64,000 bases of DNA from Colletotrichum lupini (Eukaryota; Ascomycota; Sordariomycetes; Glomerellales; Glomerellaceae), in contig NC_064677.1 of assembly GCF_023278565.1 (NCBI RefSeq), positions 7,068,001 through 7,132,000 on the forward strand. The letters are read 5' to 3'. The notes under the pieces are model-generated. The model was not told the DNA's origin, did not search any database, and saw only the letters and a list, made by a program, of their open reading frames with translations. Made by a program: the position numbers and the translations under genes. This document shows, in pieces, positions 22,873 through 34,490 of this stretch; within the stretch, counting starts at the first letter, position 1; the number at the start of each line of letters is the position of its first letter.

Positions 22873-25800
22873 TTACAGATGGACGAGGATCAGTGGCACA
22901 GTGTCTATCTCCGAACGAAGTGAGGTTGAGTGAAAGGAATGGAGTGGGGAGTTTGGCAAGCAAAGAAGCATTACGATATCAATAGTATCGATGGTCCAGT
23001 GGGTAGAGAGCACCATTGAGGAAAGTTGATGATACGTGGATGGGATTACTGCAACATACAGCATGGCACATACCTAGTGGAATGGAAATTTCTGGAAGTT
23101 CACAAAAGAAAAAGACCAAGTGTCGTATCATGTCGCTCGTGTACGAGGCTCCCCCAGCTGGAGATGATATTGAGTGCCGGGTATTTTGTGGCAGCCGCCA
23201 CTCAAATGCTGGGGAGCGACGTCGTGGGGGAGATACCTTCCGTGCTCCCATCGTTGTTGCCAGTTGGAGGCAGGGGCCTGGTGGTCACGCTGGGGGTTCC
23301 GTTTCATCAGCTCCCCAACTTCCTTCCTTTATGGGAGAGCCGTTCCTGCCATACTCCCAAATACTCAAGTGTATGGAAGGTTCGTAACTTCGCCCACGGT
23401 CCATGGCACATCGTGTGCTTTGTTTCTGGCCTTCGGTGTTTCCCAGCCTTTTCCCTCTTTTCAACCTCCTGTTGTCCAAGAAGTCAGGTTGTCGGCACTG
23501 GCCAAACTCAAGGCGGCCAAGCGTCATCTATCTTCCCCTTCCGTAACCGGCTCTCATTCGCAGCAAGGCCGCTGAAAGATCCTCTCCTCTCCAACGATCC
23601 AGAGTCTACTTTAGACAAGCACCCTGGCCCTGCAGCTCACACCGCACAGTTGGGCGGGACCCTGCAACGGTTCGATAGCGATCTGAGTGGTCAACCCAAA
23701 TCTCAAATCCGGCGCACCCCCTCCTCCAATCCAATCCCAGGAGTGTTTCTTATGCGACAGAAGCGCTCGAGAAGGAGAACCCGCCTCGGCTGACGAGAAA
23801 GAGAGACGAGGGAAGAGAGACAGAAACAGAGAGGAGGGGACCAAGGGAAGACGGATCGACTTGCGCGCCAACCTCCTCTTTGCTCTTTGCCTTCTCGTCT
23901 CGTCTTGCCTTGACCTGAACTTGACCTGTCGCCTCTTCGCTCGACTGTTTTGTTTCCTCCTGAAACCACCAATTTCTGAAGAAGCGGCCGTCCTATCTCG
24001 CCTTCAGTTTGTTCCACGTCAACCATAAGTAGTCCGACGGCGACCGCCCATTGTGCGACAGTCTACGCTAGCAAATCAGAGTAGCGCTCGATCTTCACAC
24101 TCTGATCAGAATTACACACTATCCGCACCACCACCACGGCGGACGGCTGCTACCAATCATCATTGCCAAGACGAAAACCGGGAAGCTCTGGCCATAACTG
24201 TAGGAAGCATCTTTGGACGCCTCGTTATCAAGATTGGTTCTGCACTTTGACGTGCCCCCCGATCTGTAAGAGGGCTAGACCACTGCATCTGGAGCAACTG
24301 CGTCACCTCACGCTACGGCGGCGTCTCTGCCGACTTCCTTCGAACAGGACCAGCCAGGAAAGCCAATTCGTTGCGGTCGCATGACATACGACTGCAGGCA
24401 CTAGCTGGGGAAGCAACAGCAGAAAAAGAAGACAGAGACCGAGCGACGTTCGTTTTGGCACACGGAATGCTAAAGAAGTGGCAGCCGCAAGCCGAGGAGC
24501 CCAGTTTATTAATACCAAGTCAAGCCACCAACGCTCTGAATCGAACACCACCAAGACGCACCAGGGAATCTCCCGACCGACTCAGATTTGAGACCCCCAA
24601 AGATCCGGGAACCCAGACCCAGCATCCAGGACCCAGCAGCCTAGAGCCGAGGGACCCTGATCATCGGTCTGACGTGACGAGCGCACGACTATCACGAGCA
24701 ATTGAACGAAACAAAGCGTTTACGATTTACTTTCGAGGCCACAAAGGACTCTAGATTCTTGCCCTCTCCGCCTTTTTCCTGTTCTCCAGTACGGTGTACT
24801 CTTCTTCACCTCATAATTCCACAATTATCATCTTTTGATTTTATTCCCCGCTAGCCCCCCCGCCGCCTGGCGCAACCCACGAATCCACGACAAAACGACA
24901 CACGAGGACATCAGAATTTGGCGCAAACCCTGCAGAGGTCTTCCCACCTTTTCGAGAGTCCAGTCCAGGTACACCCGGGATCCCCATATATGACCTCATT
25001 GGGGCGCCAGGCCTGGGTCTCCTTCGTCTATCCGCAGCGTCACACCCGGGAAACTAATTACAGACGGGCCGTTTAAACGTGTTCTGTCTCCTCCAAAGGG
25101 CCGAGAGGGAGAAATTCGGCGCCAAAGGTCACCACTGGCACCACCTCTCGCGGCTCGCCGCTGTTATTCCGTAACCCAAACGCCGCGCGCCATTACTGCG
25201 CTGCGTCTCGCAGGTTGCACCTGCACGCACCAAGGTCAATCCGGTCACTTCATCGGAGCTAGATCCCGTCCCGGGCTACCTCACTTCAGTCTGGGACTCC
25301 CGTATAGGAGCGCTCAAATCGGTACTTTATCTCAGCAAGACGCTGGTGTTTTCGCAGTGAGGTGCAGCAACGCGCCCGCAGCGAGAATCCGAGCGTTTTC
25401 AAGCTGTCAATCACCGGCACACTGTCGGCCTACGTCCGGGGTGGAGGCGCCGATTGGCGCGCGGGTGCTCTTGGTATCGATTATCAAGACCTCCAAGACC
25501 AGCAACAGCAGTTAAGGTCAACGACTGGGGGAGGTGATATTACCAACCAGAAAGACTTATCGAATATAGCTGCATCAGACGAGGCATTTGACGACGACAC
25601 GCAGAGTATGAGCCAGTACGGGGGGGCGTTGAGGCAAGCTGGCAGTATCAATGGCGGCAACGTCGAAACTATCGACAACGAGACAAACAAAAGCGACGGT
25701 CACGTCAAGGGCCACGGACCAAGACGTCGGAGAAGGAGGAGCAGCTTCCTGGTCTCCCATGGGGTCTCCTCATTTTGGTACGGCCTTTGCTCGGTGGTGT

Positions 25801-28068
25801 TTTTAGCACTCGTCCTAGTAAGTACCTCTGCAGCAGTGCAGATTCTCCTTCGTTGTATCCGTCGTTTCCCATCAGACAAACCTATCACACACTTCACACT
25901 ACCTGACCCTGGATCCCCATATCCCAAACCACTGCCCTGAACTCACACATAGTCTCTCAAAAGACTCAACGTCCCCGCCCCCTTGTTTTCTGCCGGGCGA
26001 CGGCGTGGTGTAGTTGCATGCGCTCATTTTCCGTGGGTTCAATTTTTCGTCTTGTGTTTGATCAAAGTCTCTCCATTTCCGGCATGTTCGGTGGCCCGCC
26101 CGGGTGTGGACAATTGTGGATGGGAACGGGAGCTTCTTCGGCGTAGAAGTGGGCCACCATGGGACGGGGGGTGATAGTGTCGCCTGTCAGAGCCCTGCGA
26201 GTGCAGTGGGTGGTGAGCCGCCGCCAGCGTCAGTCTCGCGCGTGGTGGCCTGGCCGCCTGGGTGCCTTGGGTATGGATATGGTTGTTGTCCGAATACCTT
26301 ATCCCATGTCCCAAACTTGGGGGAAAATTTCCCCTGGGGCATATGCGGACTTCCACGGGGGCCCAGGTTTGGGGGAATCTGCTTGATGGGGAGCAGGAGA
26401 CATGGGGTGGCAGCATGCAGACGACTTGAGCCGGGAGAAGCGCCGGAGACTCTCCTTGAGTGAATCTTCACCATGGATGGTCAAGCGGTTGGCTACCTTA
26501 CCTGCCTTGATGTTTCGCACAGCTGCAGCAGACCAGGCCAGAACGAATAGCAGTGGGCAGGGAACTCGGTGAGGGAGAAACGGGCGAGAAAATCGAGCGA
26601 GCGACATGAGAGATGAGAGGCAATCGATGATCGGGACCTCGCCGGAACCCAATTGGGGCCAACGGCGGGGCCGAAGTTGAAGCCACGATCCAATGGCAAG
26701 CGGCCAGAGCTGCTTTCGGCTCCCGAGCTTTTGCCAGCAGGGCCATGGGCCAAGGCCAAGGAACGGAACACTTGACCGGACTCTGCCGCCGCCTTCGTAC
26801 CTCGTCGTCATGCCAAACTATGGGCAGTCTGGGTGGTCTGTCTCGCTGAATTACGCTACTGGACCTACTTTGTACGGATACACACGGGCGCACGATTCCC
26901 CGCAGTACCTAGTCGACGCCCCCCAAGGGCAGAGCTGGTTCCAAGGATCAGGTTCCAGTTCCAGTTCCAGCTTTCCGCGGCGACGCATCTCGCCTCACAT
27001 CACGCAGCTGTAGCCGTCCATTCACCATGCTGAATCGTGCTGCAGAAGACCCTATTCTCGTCGCGCAGCTTGGTCCTCCGTCCGGCCCAACATCTGGAAA
27101 GGGAGAACAAAAAAGGTCTCGAGACTTGCAGAACTTGAAGGTCTGGATGTGACCCAATGGCATTTGCATCCCACATGCAGACCTGGGGCATCATCAACTG
27201 AGAGTTAGTCAACGACGACTCCAGTGGCAGGGTTTTGGTCATCGTCCCTGTTCCGTATCCTTGGCCTCGGCTTCGCTATTCTGGGCGACCTCTGTCATGA
27301 TGGCCAATTGCCAAAATGTCGTGGACTTGTGTTACCCAAGGTGGAAGACAAGAGTCTTGGAGGCTTGGAGCTGGAGGAAAATCGTGTCTACGGATTGTAG
27401 CACGAGACGGACCACCTCGGTCACCCCACCACGACATTACCTCACTGCTTTCTGGTGGTGTTGAGTGCTGGCAAGGTACCTTGGCGAGTACCTACCTTAC
27501 GGTCCTTACTTTGCATGCCTGTCGCCCTGCTCCATGGGACCAGCAACCATCAGCTCCACACCTGCTCCCCATGCTCCATGTTCGCTCCCATGCCAATTGA
27601 ACCCCATCCCCCGTCCATTCCACTGCGATTTCGTCACATACATCATCCTCAGAGCTCCCCCAAAAACTTCCTCACCTTCGCTCTGTCTGACCTTCTTCTC
27701 CCATTGTCCCACACCTTCCTCACCCTCCTACCTTACCTGGCTTTGCCTTGTTCGAATTCTCAAGTTCAAACTCTTTCTCCTCATATCTTTGCCCTCTCTT
27801 ATCTGGAGAATCACTTCATCTTCCTCTTACAACGAAGATTGCCTTGGACTAATTTGTACCAAAACAGCTCACGCAGCTCTTCCTCCGAGACACCAAGCTC
27901 CTTCCGCCGCACCTCCAACTGCAGCTTCGCTCCTACTCATTCCCCTCTCAGAACTTCTTCTACCCGCCTCCTCCCTTCTATTCTCCTTCGGCACAAATCT
28001 TCCAGGAGCCCGTCTGCGAAAATCCAGCGCCTTTTCCAACCACGCCGCCAATCTCCATACCTCTCACA
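22873..28068. other. Gene-poor interval with one weak coding candidate
   Basis: About 5.2 kb between the transporter and glucokinase. The last 500 bases are strongly C/T-rich and probably form the glucokinase promoter and leader. The only coding candidate is the stretch at 25,362-25,817 (separate entry). Otherwise ORFs are short and unlike any family I know. Confidence 0.45.
25362..25817 (+). other. Possible exon of an unrecognised membrane protein
   Basis: An open frame runs 152 codons to a good GTAAGT donor at 25818. The first ATG inside it is at 25608, so either translation begins there or an upstream exon joins at the CGCAG just before 25359. The encoded segment is Gln/Ser/Asn-rich and acidic, then has a run of six arginines, then a hydrophobic stretch SFWYGLCSVVFLALVL that could be a membrane helix. 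I could not find a convincing next exon. It may be a real gene start or chance. Confidence 0.25.
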
Positions 28069-30076
28069 ATGGCGCTCGAAGCAGAGACAAAACGCGTCGT
28101 CGACCAGTTCGAGCTGTCCGATGCATACCTCAACCGTGCCGTCAGCGAATTCCTTGGCCAAATGCGTAAGTTTGCCCATTCTCCCTTCGCGCTCCCGCTC
28201 TCTGCAGGTATTCACCTGCGGGAACTGTCGTTGTCACGGCCGAGTATTTGCGCCGGAAAAAAAAACAGTCTTGAACGGCAATACTCAACAGTCGAGAAAA
28301 GTGAGCTGATTTTTGGCAATTCGCAGAAACTGGCCTGGAAAAGGATGGATCCAGCATGAGCCAGATCCCGACCTACGTCACTGGCGTGCCCAATGGTACT
28401 GAAAAGGTAAATTGTGCAGCAACGAAGCTTTGCATTCGCAAACCCACTTTGCGGGAGTGCACTCACTGACACTTGTTACAGGGCCTGTACCTCGCTGTCG
28501 ACCTCGGCGGCACCAACTTCCGCGTGTGCTCCGTCCAGCTCAACGGTGACACTACCTTCAATCTCACATACAGCAAGGTCGCGATCCCCAAGGAGCTCAT
28601 GGTCGCCAAGACCGCCGAGGAACTCTTCTCCTTCCTCGCCAAGCAGATTGAGCTCTTCCTTCGCGAACACCACGCCGAGCACTTTGAGCAGCACATTCGC
28701 CGCCGTCAAACCTACAGCGCCCCCGAGGGCTACCGCGACGAGCACGTCTTCCGCCTGGGCTTCACCTTCAGCTTCCCCGTTCAGCAGCTTGGCATTAACA
28801 AGGGCAACCTGATCCGGTGGACCAAGGGCTTCGATATTCCCGATGCCGTCGGCAAGGATGTCTGTGCTCTGCTGCAGGTCGAGATCGACAAGCTGCACCT
28901 CCCCGTCCGCGTTGCTGCTCTCGTCAACGACACCGTCGGAACCCTGATGGCGAGATCCTACACCTCTACCGGCAAGTCCGGCTCCATCTTGGGTGCCATT
29001 TTCGGCACTGGCACCAACGGCGCCTACCTCGAGAAGCTGTCCAACATCAAGAAGCCCATTGTCGGCGAGTTCGAGGCTGCTACCGGCGAGATGGTTGTGA
29101 ACACTGAGTGGGGTTCCTTCGACAACCAGCTCAACGTATTGCCCAACACCCCTTGGGATGATGCTCTGGACAAGGCCAGTGTCAACCCCGGCATCCAGAT
29201 GTTTGAGAAGCGTGTCTCTGGCATGTTCTTGGGCGAGATTGTCCGTCTGACCATCCTTGACATGCTCAAGGACGAGAAGCTTTCCCTGTTTAAGGACCAG
29301 AACTCTAGCTTCAACGACTGGAAGTCAACAACAAGTATCGGTGCTCAGTCCGGCATGTTCAAGCAGTGGGGCCTGGACAGCTCCATCATGTCCGTTGCCG
29401 CTGCCGACAACACCCCCGAGCTGTCAACCCTGAGACAGCAGCTGGAGTCCGAGATGCTGGTGTACAGCCCTTCGCTCGAGGACGCCCAGGCCTTCAAGGC
29501 CGTCGCCGGCTCCGTCGGCCGTCGCGCAGCTCGCCTGTCAGCTGTCGCCATTGGCGCCATTGTTCTCCAGTCCGGCAAGCTTGACGACGAGACGGAGGAG
29601 GTCATTGATGTTGGTGTCGACGGCAGCTTGGTTGAGCACTACCCCTTCTTCAGGGACATGATCTACGAGGCCCTGCGCTCCATTGAGAGCATCGGCCCCA
29701 AGGGTGCTGACAAGATCCGCATTGGCATCGCTAAGGACGGAAGTGGAGTTGGCGCCGCCCTCATTGCCCTTGTGGCAGCTGGCATGGAGAAGGAGGGCGA
29801 CGTCTTGACTGAGTTCAGACAGAATGTCAAGAGGGAACTTGACTCTATCCCTGAACAACGTAAGTTGCTAGTCACTGGAGTCGCCGAGACAAAGGGCGAT
29901 CTCGACCGTGATGAACTTCCCGCTGCGATGCATTGCGAGACTGTCGGCTAATCACATTTTGTGCGTGCGTTATAGGCGAAGAGGTGTCAACAACCAACAC
30001 GACATTGATCATCGGAGGCATCGTTGGTGTTGCAGCCATTGCGGCCGTCTGGTGGTCCCGGTATAACCGTCAATGA
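28069..30076 (+). CDS. Glucokinase/hexokinase with C-terminal membrane tail
   Basis: The enzyme phosphorylates glucose at C6 with ATP, the entry step of glycolysis. Exons 28069..28165, 28327..28406, 28482..29859 and 29976..30076 give 551 residues. Motifs: VDLGGTNFRV (about 65), LGFTFSFPV (151), LIRWTKGF, LVNDTVGTL with catalytic Asp 209, IFGTGTNGAYLE (232) and EWGSFDN (268). The Trp in the last motif is the glucokinase form rather than the YGSFDN of hexokinases. The last intron (116 bp; GTAAGT donor, GGCTAATCAC branch, TTATAG acceptor) leads to a 33-residue exon coding a hydrophobic helix at about 529-545 followed by WWSRYNRQ. That tail is not part of the kinase fold and suggests tail-anchoring. 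If the intron is retained, translation stops at 29951 with a soluble 30-residue end instead. Confidence 0.93.
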
Positions 30077-30688
30077 TGAACGAAGTATAAGAGAGATGAA
30101 TGAATGGGGGGGATCGAGGAATGGGAAAGGGTGGAAGGAAGTGTGGGAAAACCAAAACCCACTAGTCATTTGGGACAACCGACATGAAGAGAAGGAGATG
30201 TTTTTCTCACTCCTCCTTGTCTGCGTCCCCATCCGTGTAAGCATCTTCTGTTTTCGGCATTGGGGATTTGATCATTTTCTTCATGATTCCACACACACAA
30301 AGGGGGAAAATACCGGAGTTGGGCCTGAGCAAAACAGAATAACCTTGCTTGCTTTGGGAAAGGTTTTTGTTCAAAACGCATTACCTGTTTAAATATTTGT
30401 CCTGTTTTTAATTTTTCTCTAAAAACGAAAGTTCAAAACGTCTATAGCAGGCTAGCCTCTAAATTTGGGGGCGAATCTTTTCTAGTATTTTGTGTCTTTC
30501 CCACCTCGCATCTTGTGATTTAGATGGTGAATGCCATGGAGTCGACCAGTGCTCGGGACAGTTCGGGGTTTGGGATGAAGCCGATCCTGCCTGTCCTGAG
30601 TACTCCCATTTGTACGTGACTGTCATTCTTCATCCTGCCGCCATCTGATTGTCTGGGCAAGACTCAACTCCACACGCCCCTCTTGCGC
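30077..30688. other. Shared 3' region of glucokinase and acetyltransferase genes
   Basis: The genes converge. The part around 30,385-30,430 is AT-rich with TTTAATTTTT-like runs suited to 3' end formation. No gene seen. Confidence 0.45.
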
Positions 30689-31876
30689 CTAGCCCTGAAA
30701 AGCGGCAGCCGGGTAGGATCTATCCTTCTTCTTCCTCACTGTCGAGCTGCTGCGGGAACTCGCGCCCGAGCCGCCGCTGCTCTTGGGAGGCGCGAGCTTG
30801 GCCGATGCCATTTCGTCGGGAAGATCGTTCCACTCTGTCGCCGCGCGACGGTTCTGGAAGGATGTGCCCGAGATCGTCCTCGACAACGGTGGAGGAGGGG
30901 GCCCGCCGGCACCATTGCTTCCATTCATGGGTGGCAGGTTCGCGATGGCGGCGGTGGGACCTGGGATCGGCGGTGGTGCCGTGGCTCTGTCAGAGGATAA
31001 GGACTGTTGCTGCCCGCCGATGGACAGAGGACCGACGGCGCGGCGGACGATCCAGGCTGAGTCCGGTCGGAGCTTGATATAGTACCCCTGTAGCGGCTCA
31101 CCGTATCGCTCGAAGCCGCGGGCGGCGTACCAGCGCATGCCCTCCTCGTTGTCGGTCCAGACGTGGGCGTAGATGTGGCGGAGGTTGACGTCGGGGGAAG
31201 AGTTTGCGGCCGCGGCGACGAGATGGTCTACCACGGCGGTGGCCAGGCCATGTGAGCGGTATGGGGAGAGGAGGGCGAGAGACTGGATGTAGAGGGCGTG
31301 TTCGAGGCGGGTCGGGGTCGGGGTCGCGGACGGAAAGGGGGAGGGTTCGATGCGGGCTACGACGCCGCCGACGACGATTTCCTGAGAGAAGTTTGTGGTG
31401 GGTTGGTCGCGCCAGGTGACGACGCGGGAGAAGGGGCCCGTCAAGGCCGCGGCGTAAAAGGTTTCTGGGTAGGCTACTGGGAGGAGGAGGGAGTTTATGC
31501 GGCGGAGGGGTTGGAGGTCTTGGTCTGAGACGGGGCGGATCGAGGCGCTTGGGTGGAGGGGCGCCGAGGCTGGCGGTTGTGATGTTTGCGGTGTCGTTGC
31601 TGGAGGTGAAGTTCTCGATGGTGTTGTCGTTGTTGTCGCCGTCGTCACTGAGGATTTGGGAGGAGGAGGTGGTGGTGGTGCTGTTGTTGTTGACGATGGT
31701 GGGGGTTTGGTCGTGGGAGGAGGGGCAGCTGCTGTTCCATTCGATGACGGCGCGGGGGCGTACTTTGACGCTGGGGGAGGCGGAGCGTAGGTGGGTTGCT
31801 GGCGGGGTTGGAAGAAGGATTTGATGGAGGACTGGGTCGGTGGTTGCTTCATTGTCGTGGTCTGGGGGAGAGACAT
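30689..31876 (-). CDS. NAA50-like GNAT acetyltransferase with N-terminal PIP box
   Basis: A single exon encodes 395 residues. Residues 15-22 read QSSIKSFF, a textbook PCNA-interacting-protein (PIP) box (Q-x-x-I-x-x-F-F) followed by QPR. Residues 25-110 are a Pro/Ser/Thr-rich linker. The GNAT domain follows: IRPVSDQDLQPLRRINSLLLPV and YPETFY match the NAA50/San start, and LALLSPYRSHGLATAVVDHL is the acetyl-CoA-binding loop (RxxGxA), with NEEGMRWYAARGFERYG near its end. NAA50 acetylates protein N-termini and, in animals, supports sister-chromatid cohesion. The C-terminal 130 residues are Pro-rich, then basic (RKKKDRS). The chosen start at 31876 keeps the PIP box near the terminus; ATG 31852 would also keep it. 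Family assignment is firm for GNAT and good for NAA50-like; PCNA binding is inferred. Confidence 0.85.
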   Translation of the reverse strand: MSLPQTTTMKQPPTQSSIKSFFQPRQQPTYAPPPPASKYAPAPSSNGTAAAPPPTTKPPPSSTTTAPPPPPPPKSSVTTATTTTTPSRTSPPATTPQTSQPPASAPLHPSASIRPVSDQDLQPLRRINSLLLPVAYPETFYAAALTGPFSRVVTWRDQPTTNFSQEIVVGGVVARIEPSPFPSATPTPTRLEHALYIQSLALLSPYRSHGLATAVVDHLVAAAANSSPDVNLRHIYAHVWTDNEEGMRWYAARGFERYGEPLQGYYIKLRPDSAWIVRRAVGPLSIGGQQQSLSSDRATAPPPIPGPTAAIANLPPMNGSNGAGGPPPPPLSRTISGTSFQNRRAATEWNDLPDEMASAKLAPPKSSGGSGASSRSSSTVRKKKDRSYPAAAFQG

Positions 31877-34490
31877 GCTGTGTGTTGGGCGGAAGATCGT
31901 TCGTTTGCTTGACTTGTGAAGGAGGGAAATGTATTCATAGGTGAGTTGTCGAGACTGGAGGGAGGATTGCGCGAAAGAAAATGTGGAGCAGCAGGGTAGC
32001 AAGGTAGATTGAGCACTCGAGCTGGAGGGATGATACTCTGTCAAATAATTCCCGAGTAGACAGAACTCCAGTTGCGCGTGCGCTGAGGCGTGGGCATTTA
32101 CACGCGTGCGGTACTTGAAGAGTCTGGTTTGGGATCTGGTGATGTCTCGTTTCTAATAATCCGGTGACGATGAATGCAGGGAAAGGGGGAAAGGGGAGTT
32201 AGGCGAAAGGTTTAGGAAGTCACTGTCTCTGAATGGTTGCGACTTTTTTTTTCGGCTTGCAGGGCAGGTAGACGGTTCCTTGCAGCGAGACGGAAGGTGG
32301 TGCAAGTCGTGACTCGGTTTAGGTTTGGTGGCTCCTTCTCCCTGGGCTGTCTCTGGAAGGAGACAGGTACTCCGTACCTCGTACACCCTCAGAGGCTCAA
32401 ACGGACAGATGCGTTCAGTCAGCCCCGATGTCAACTACTGTGTAAGAGTCTAAGAGATGCGGTCAGACGCGGCTCTGGAGGCTCCGGCGGGAGAGCGACG
32501 GCTCCACCGGCTCGTCCCTTGAGTAATTGCAGGGAGACGAATATCAGAGATGGTGTTGTGCTAAAGATATCCTGTATTACATGCACCCCGTATTCCGTAC
32601 TTGTATAAAGAGACCACGAGACCAATTGGAGGAGCACCGGAGATTGGTAGTGCCAAAAACTACTGCATGAACTTCAGAGACTGATGGATGGTTAGACTCT
32701 CTGAACGAATCATGGAACAATAGCGAACCCCTGGCAAATCGCCGTCTTGACTCGACAGTGACGATGTCTGCTGCATACTCACCAGCGTGTTCTCTTGGAA
32801 GGAGGGAGTGCATCGGCGAGGGTAAAAAAAAAAAAGGTCCGATCAACTATCAACACAACACCTAGTAGGTGAATCGATCTCTTCCACAGGAACTAAGGTA
32901 GGTAGTTGCTGCTCTCGAGATTACCTAGGTTGAGAGCGCGAGGTGGAGGGTAGAACCATAGCCGCTCACTATATGCGGAGCTTGTCTTGTTACCGCTATC
33001 AATGACTCTGTCGTCCCCTCCCTTACGGCTTTTTTGCAAGTCGTCTGAGGATGTCCTCGGAGTAGGTATTCCAATCAAAGTATCCCGGAACGAAGTTCAT
33101 GTTGATGGTAGTTGTTGACCGGTATTTAGCCCTTTGGACCCCTGTGCACCTTGGCTATGGCACCTAGGCGAAAAGGGGACTAAAGTCAGGCACATGCATG
33201 CGCCGATGGGGACACTGTATCCGCTCCGTAGTTTCCATGACGGGATCCTTAGATGGGATGGGATGACATCCAAGCCCGTCTCCCTGTTCTGCGAGCGTGT
33301 TTGGCAGCGTGGATGTAACTGAAAGTGCATTGGTGCATAGGGTTATCATTTCGTTGCTATCTGCAAAGAATCCGGGTGCCGTGTTGGATCGGGGGGTGGA
33401 AGAGTCTGGGGAAAGTTGTCACCGCTCAATGATTTCTCTTTGGACTTTTGTCTTGATTCCAGAAGGATGCTTACATCATGCTACAACGGAAGCCATCCAA
33501 CTGAAGATATGACACCTTGGACTTTATTATCTGTTGCATTTACTATACCTTATTTAAGGTAATCATTGTGAGGAAGGTACTGGGTTGTAGGTTGCCCGAT
33601 GGGTTCCTGCTTCATTTGCAAATGGTTGTGAACTTGTGAGTGAGGCGGCCCGCAGATCGACGTTGACACTTTTGGGAAGTTGCTTCCGGGCTTCCTACCA
33701 AAGTCGCTCTTTCCCGCAATTCCCTTGACAAAGATGCCTGAGCAATCTGCTAAGGTAATCCGGAAAACCCACCCAATTCGCATTCTCTCCTTCTCCAATC
33801 CCCCATCAACCACCTCACCTCATCTTACACCGGGCTTCGAGAGGATCTTACCTTGCTCACCTAACCCCGAGCAATTCTCTCCCTACCTATCATCTCACCC
33901 GCTAAACCAATTACCTTACTTGCTCCGCCGGTCAACCAACACCGACGTTGGCCGCGACCATCGGATTCTCTCGCCTCGCACCTTCAAACCCCCCCGTCCT
34001 ATCCAGATTCGGCATAGGGCCTCTCGCGTGGTACGACAAAGGGAAAGTCGACCCCCTAGCTCATCGGAGACAACCTACCTACACTTTAACCGCAAATCCT
34101 TGTGTCCGTTGCTTGTTCGCCATCGCTGTTGCACCCTTACCTATTACTTCAGCAAAGCAAGGTTCCGAAACTTTTTTCCTCTAACCCTTCCCTGGCGGCG
34201 GCGTCGGTCGGTCGTCCCTTTCCATTTGCTCAGCTTGACCTCATCCCCCCCTGCACTGCACCTGCTGCTACTACGACTTGCTCACTGCTCACTGCTGCGG
34301 CTGCTGAACCACCCGCTCCTCGACCGGCCGTGTGGCACCTTATTTTAGTTACCCGTCAACCCGATTCAGATTCCACAAACCACATTTCTTCCTGCACACG
34401 ACTACAAAGCTATCCGCCCTCCGAGGCTGCGATCACGACGGCATCTTACTCCCTTCAGCCTCTGTGCGCCGTTCCGTCGGCCTCGCCGAG
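31877..34490. other. Divergent intergenic region
   Basis: This 2.6-kb interval separates the acetyltransferase (-) from the Sgf11-like gene (+). The final 700 bases are pyrimidine-rich and carry a possible noncoding leader. An ATG at 33,734 (MPEQSAK) runs into a GTAATC donor-like site but leads nowhere I can support. Confidence 0.4.

Noticed and set aside
27455..28309. 284-codon plus-strand ORF ending over the glucokinase start
   Set aside because: Its Ser/Pro/Leu/Arg composition only reflects the C/T-rich leader, and it overlaps the glucokinase first exon in another frame.
31204..31824. Overlapping Gly/Arg-rich plus-strand ORFs
   Set aside because: They are antisense of the Pro/Thr-rich linker of the acetyltransferase.
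33680..34348. 222-codon plus-strand ORF upstream of the Sgf11-like gene
   Set aside because: Composition follows a pyrimidine-rich leader; no conserved pattern and it ends before the real start.
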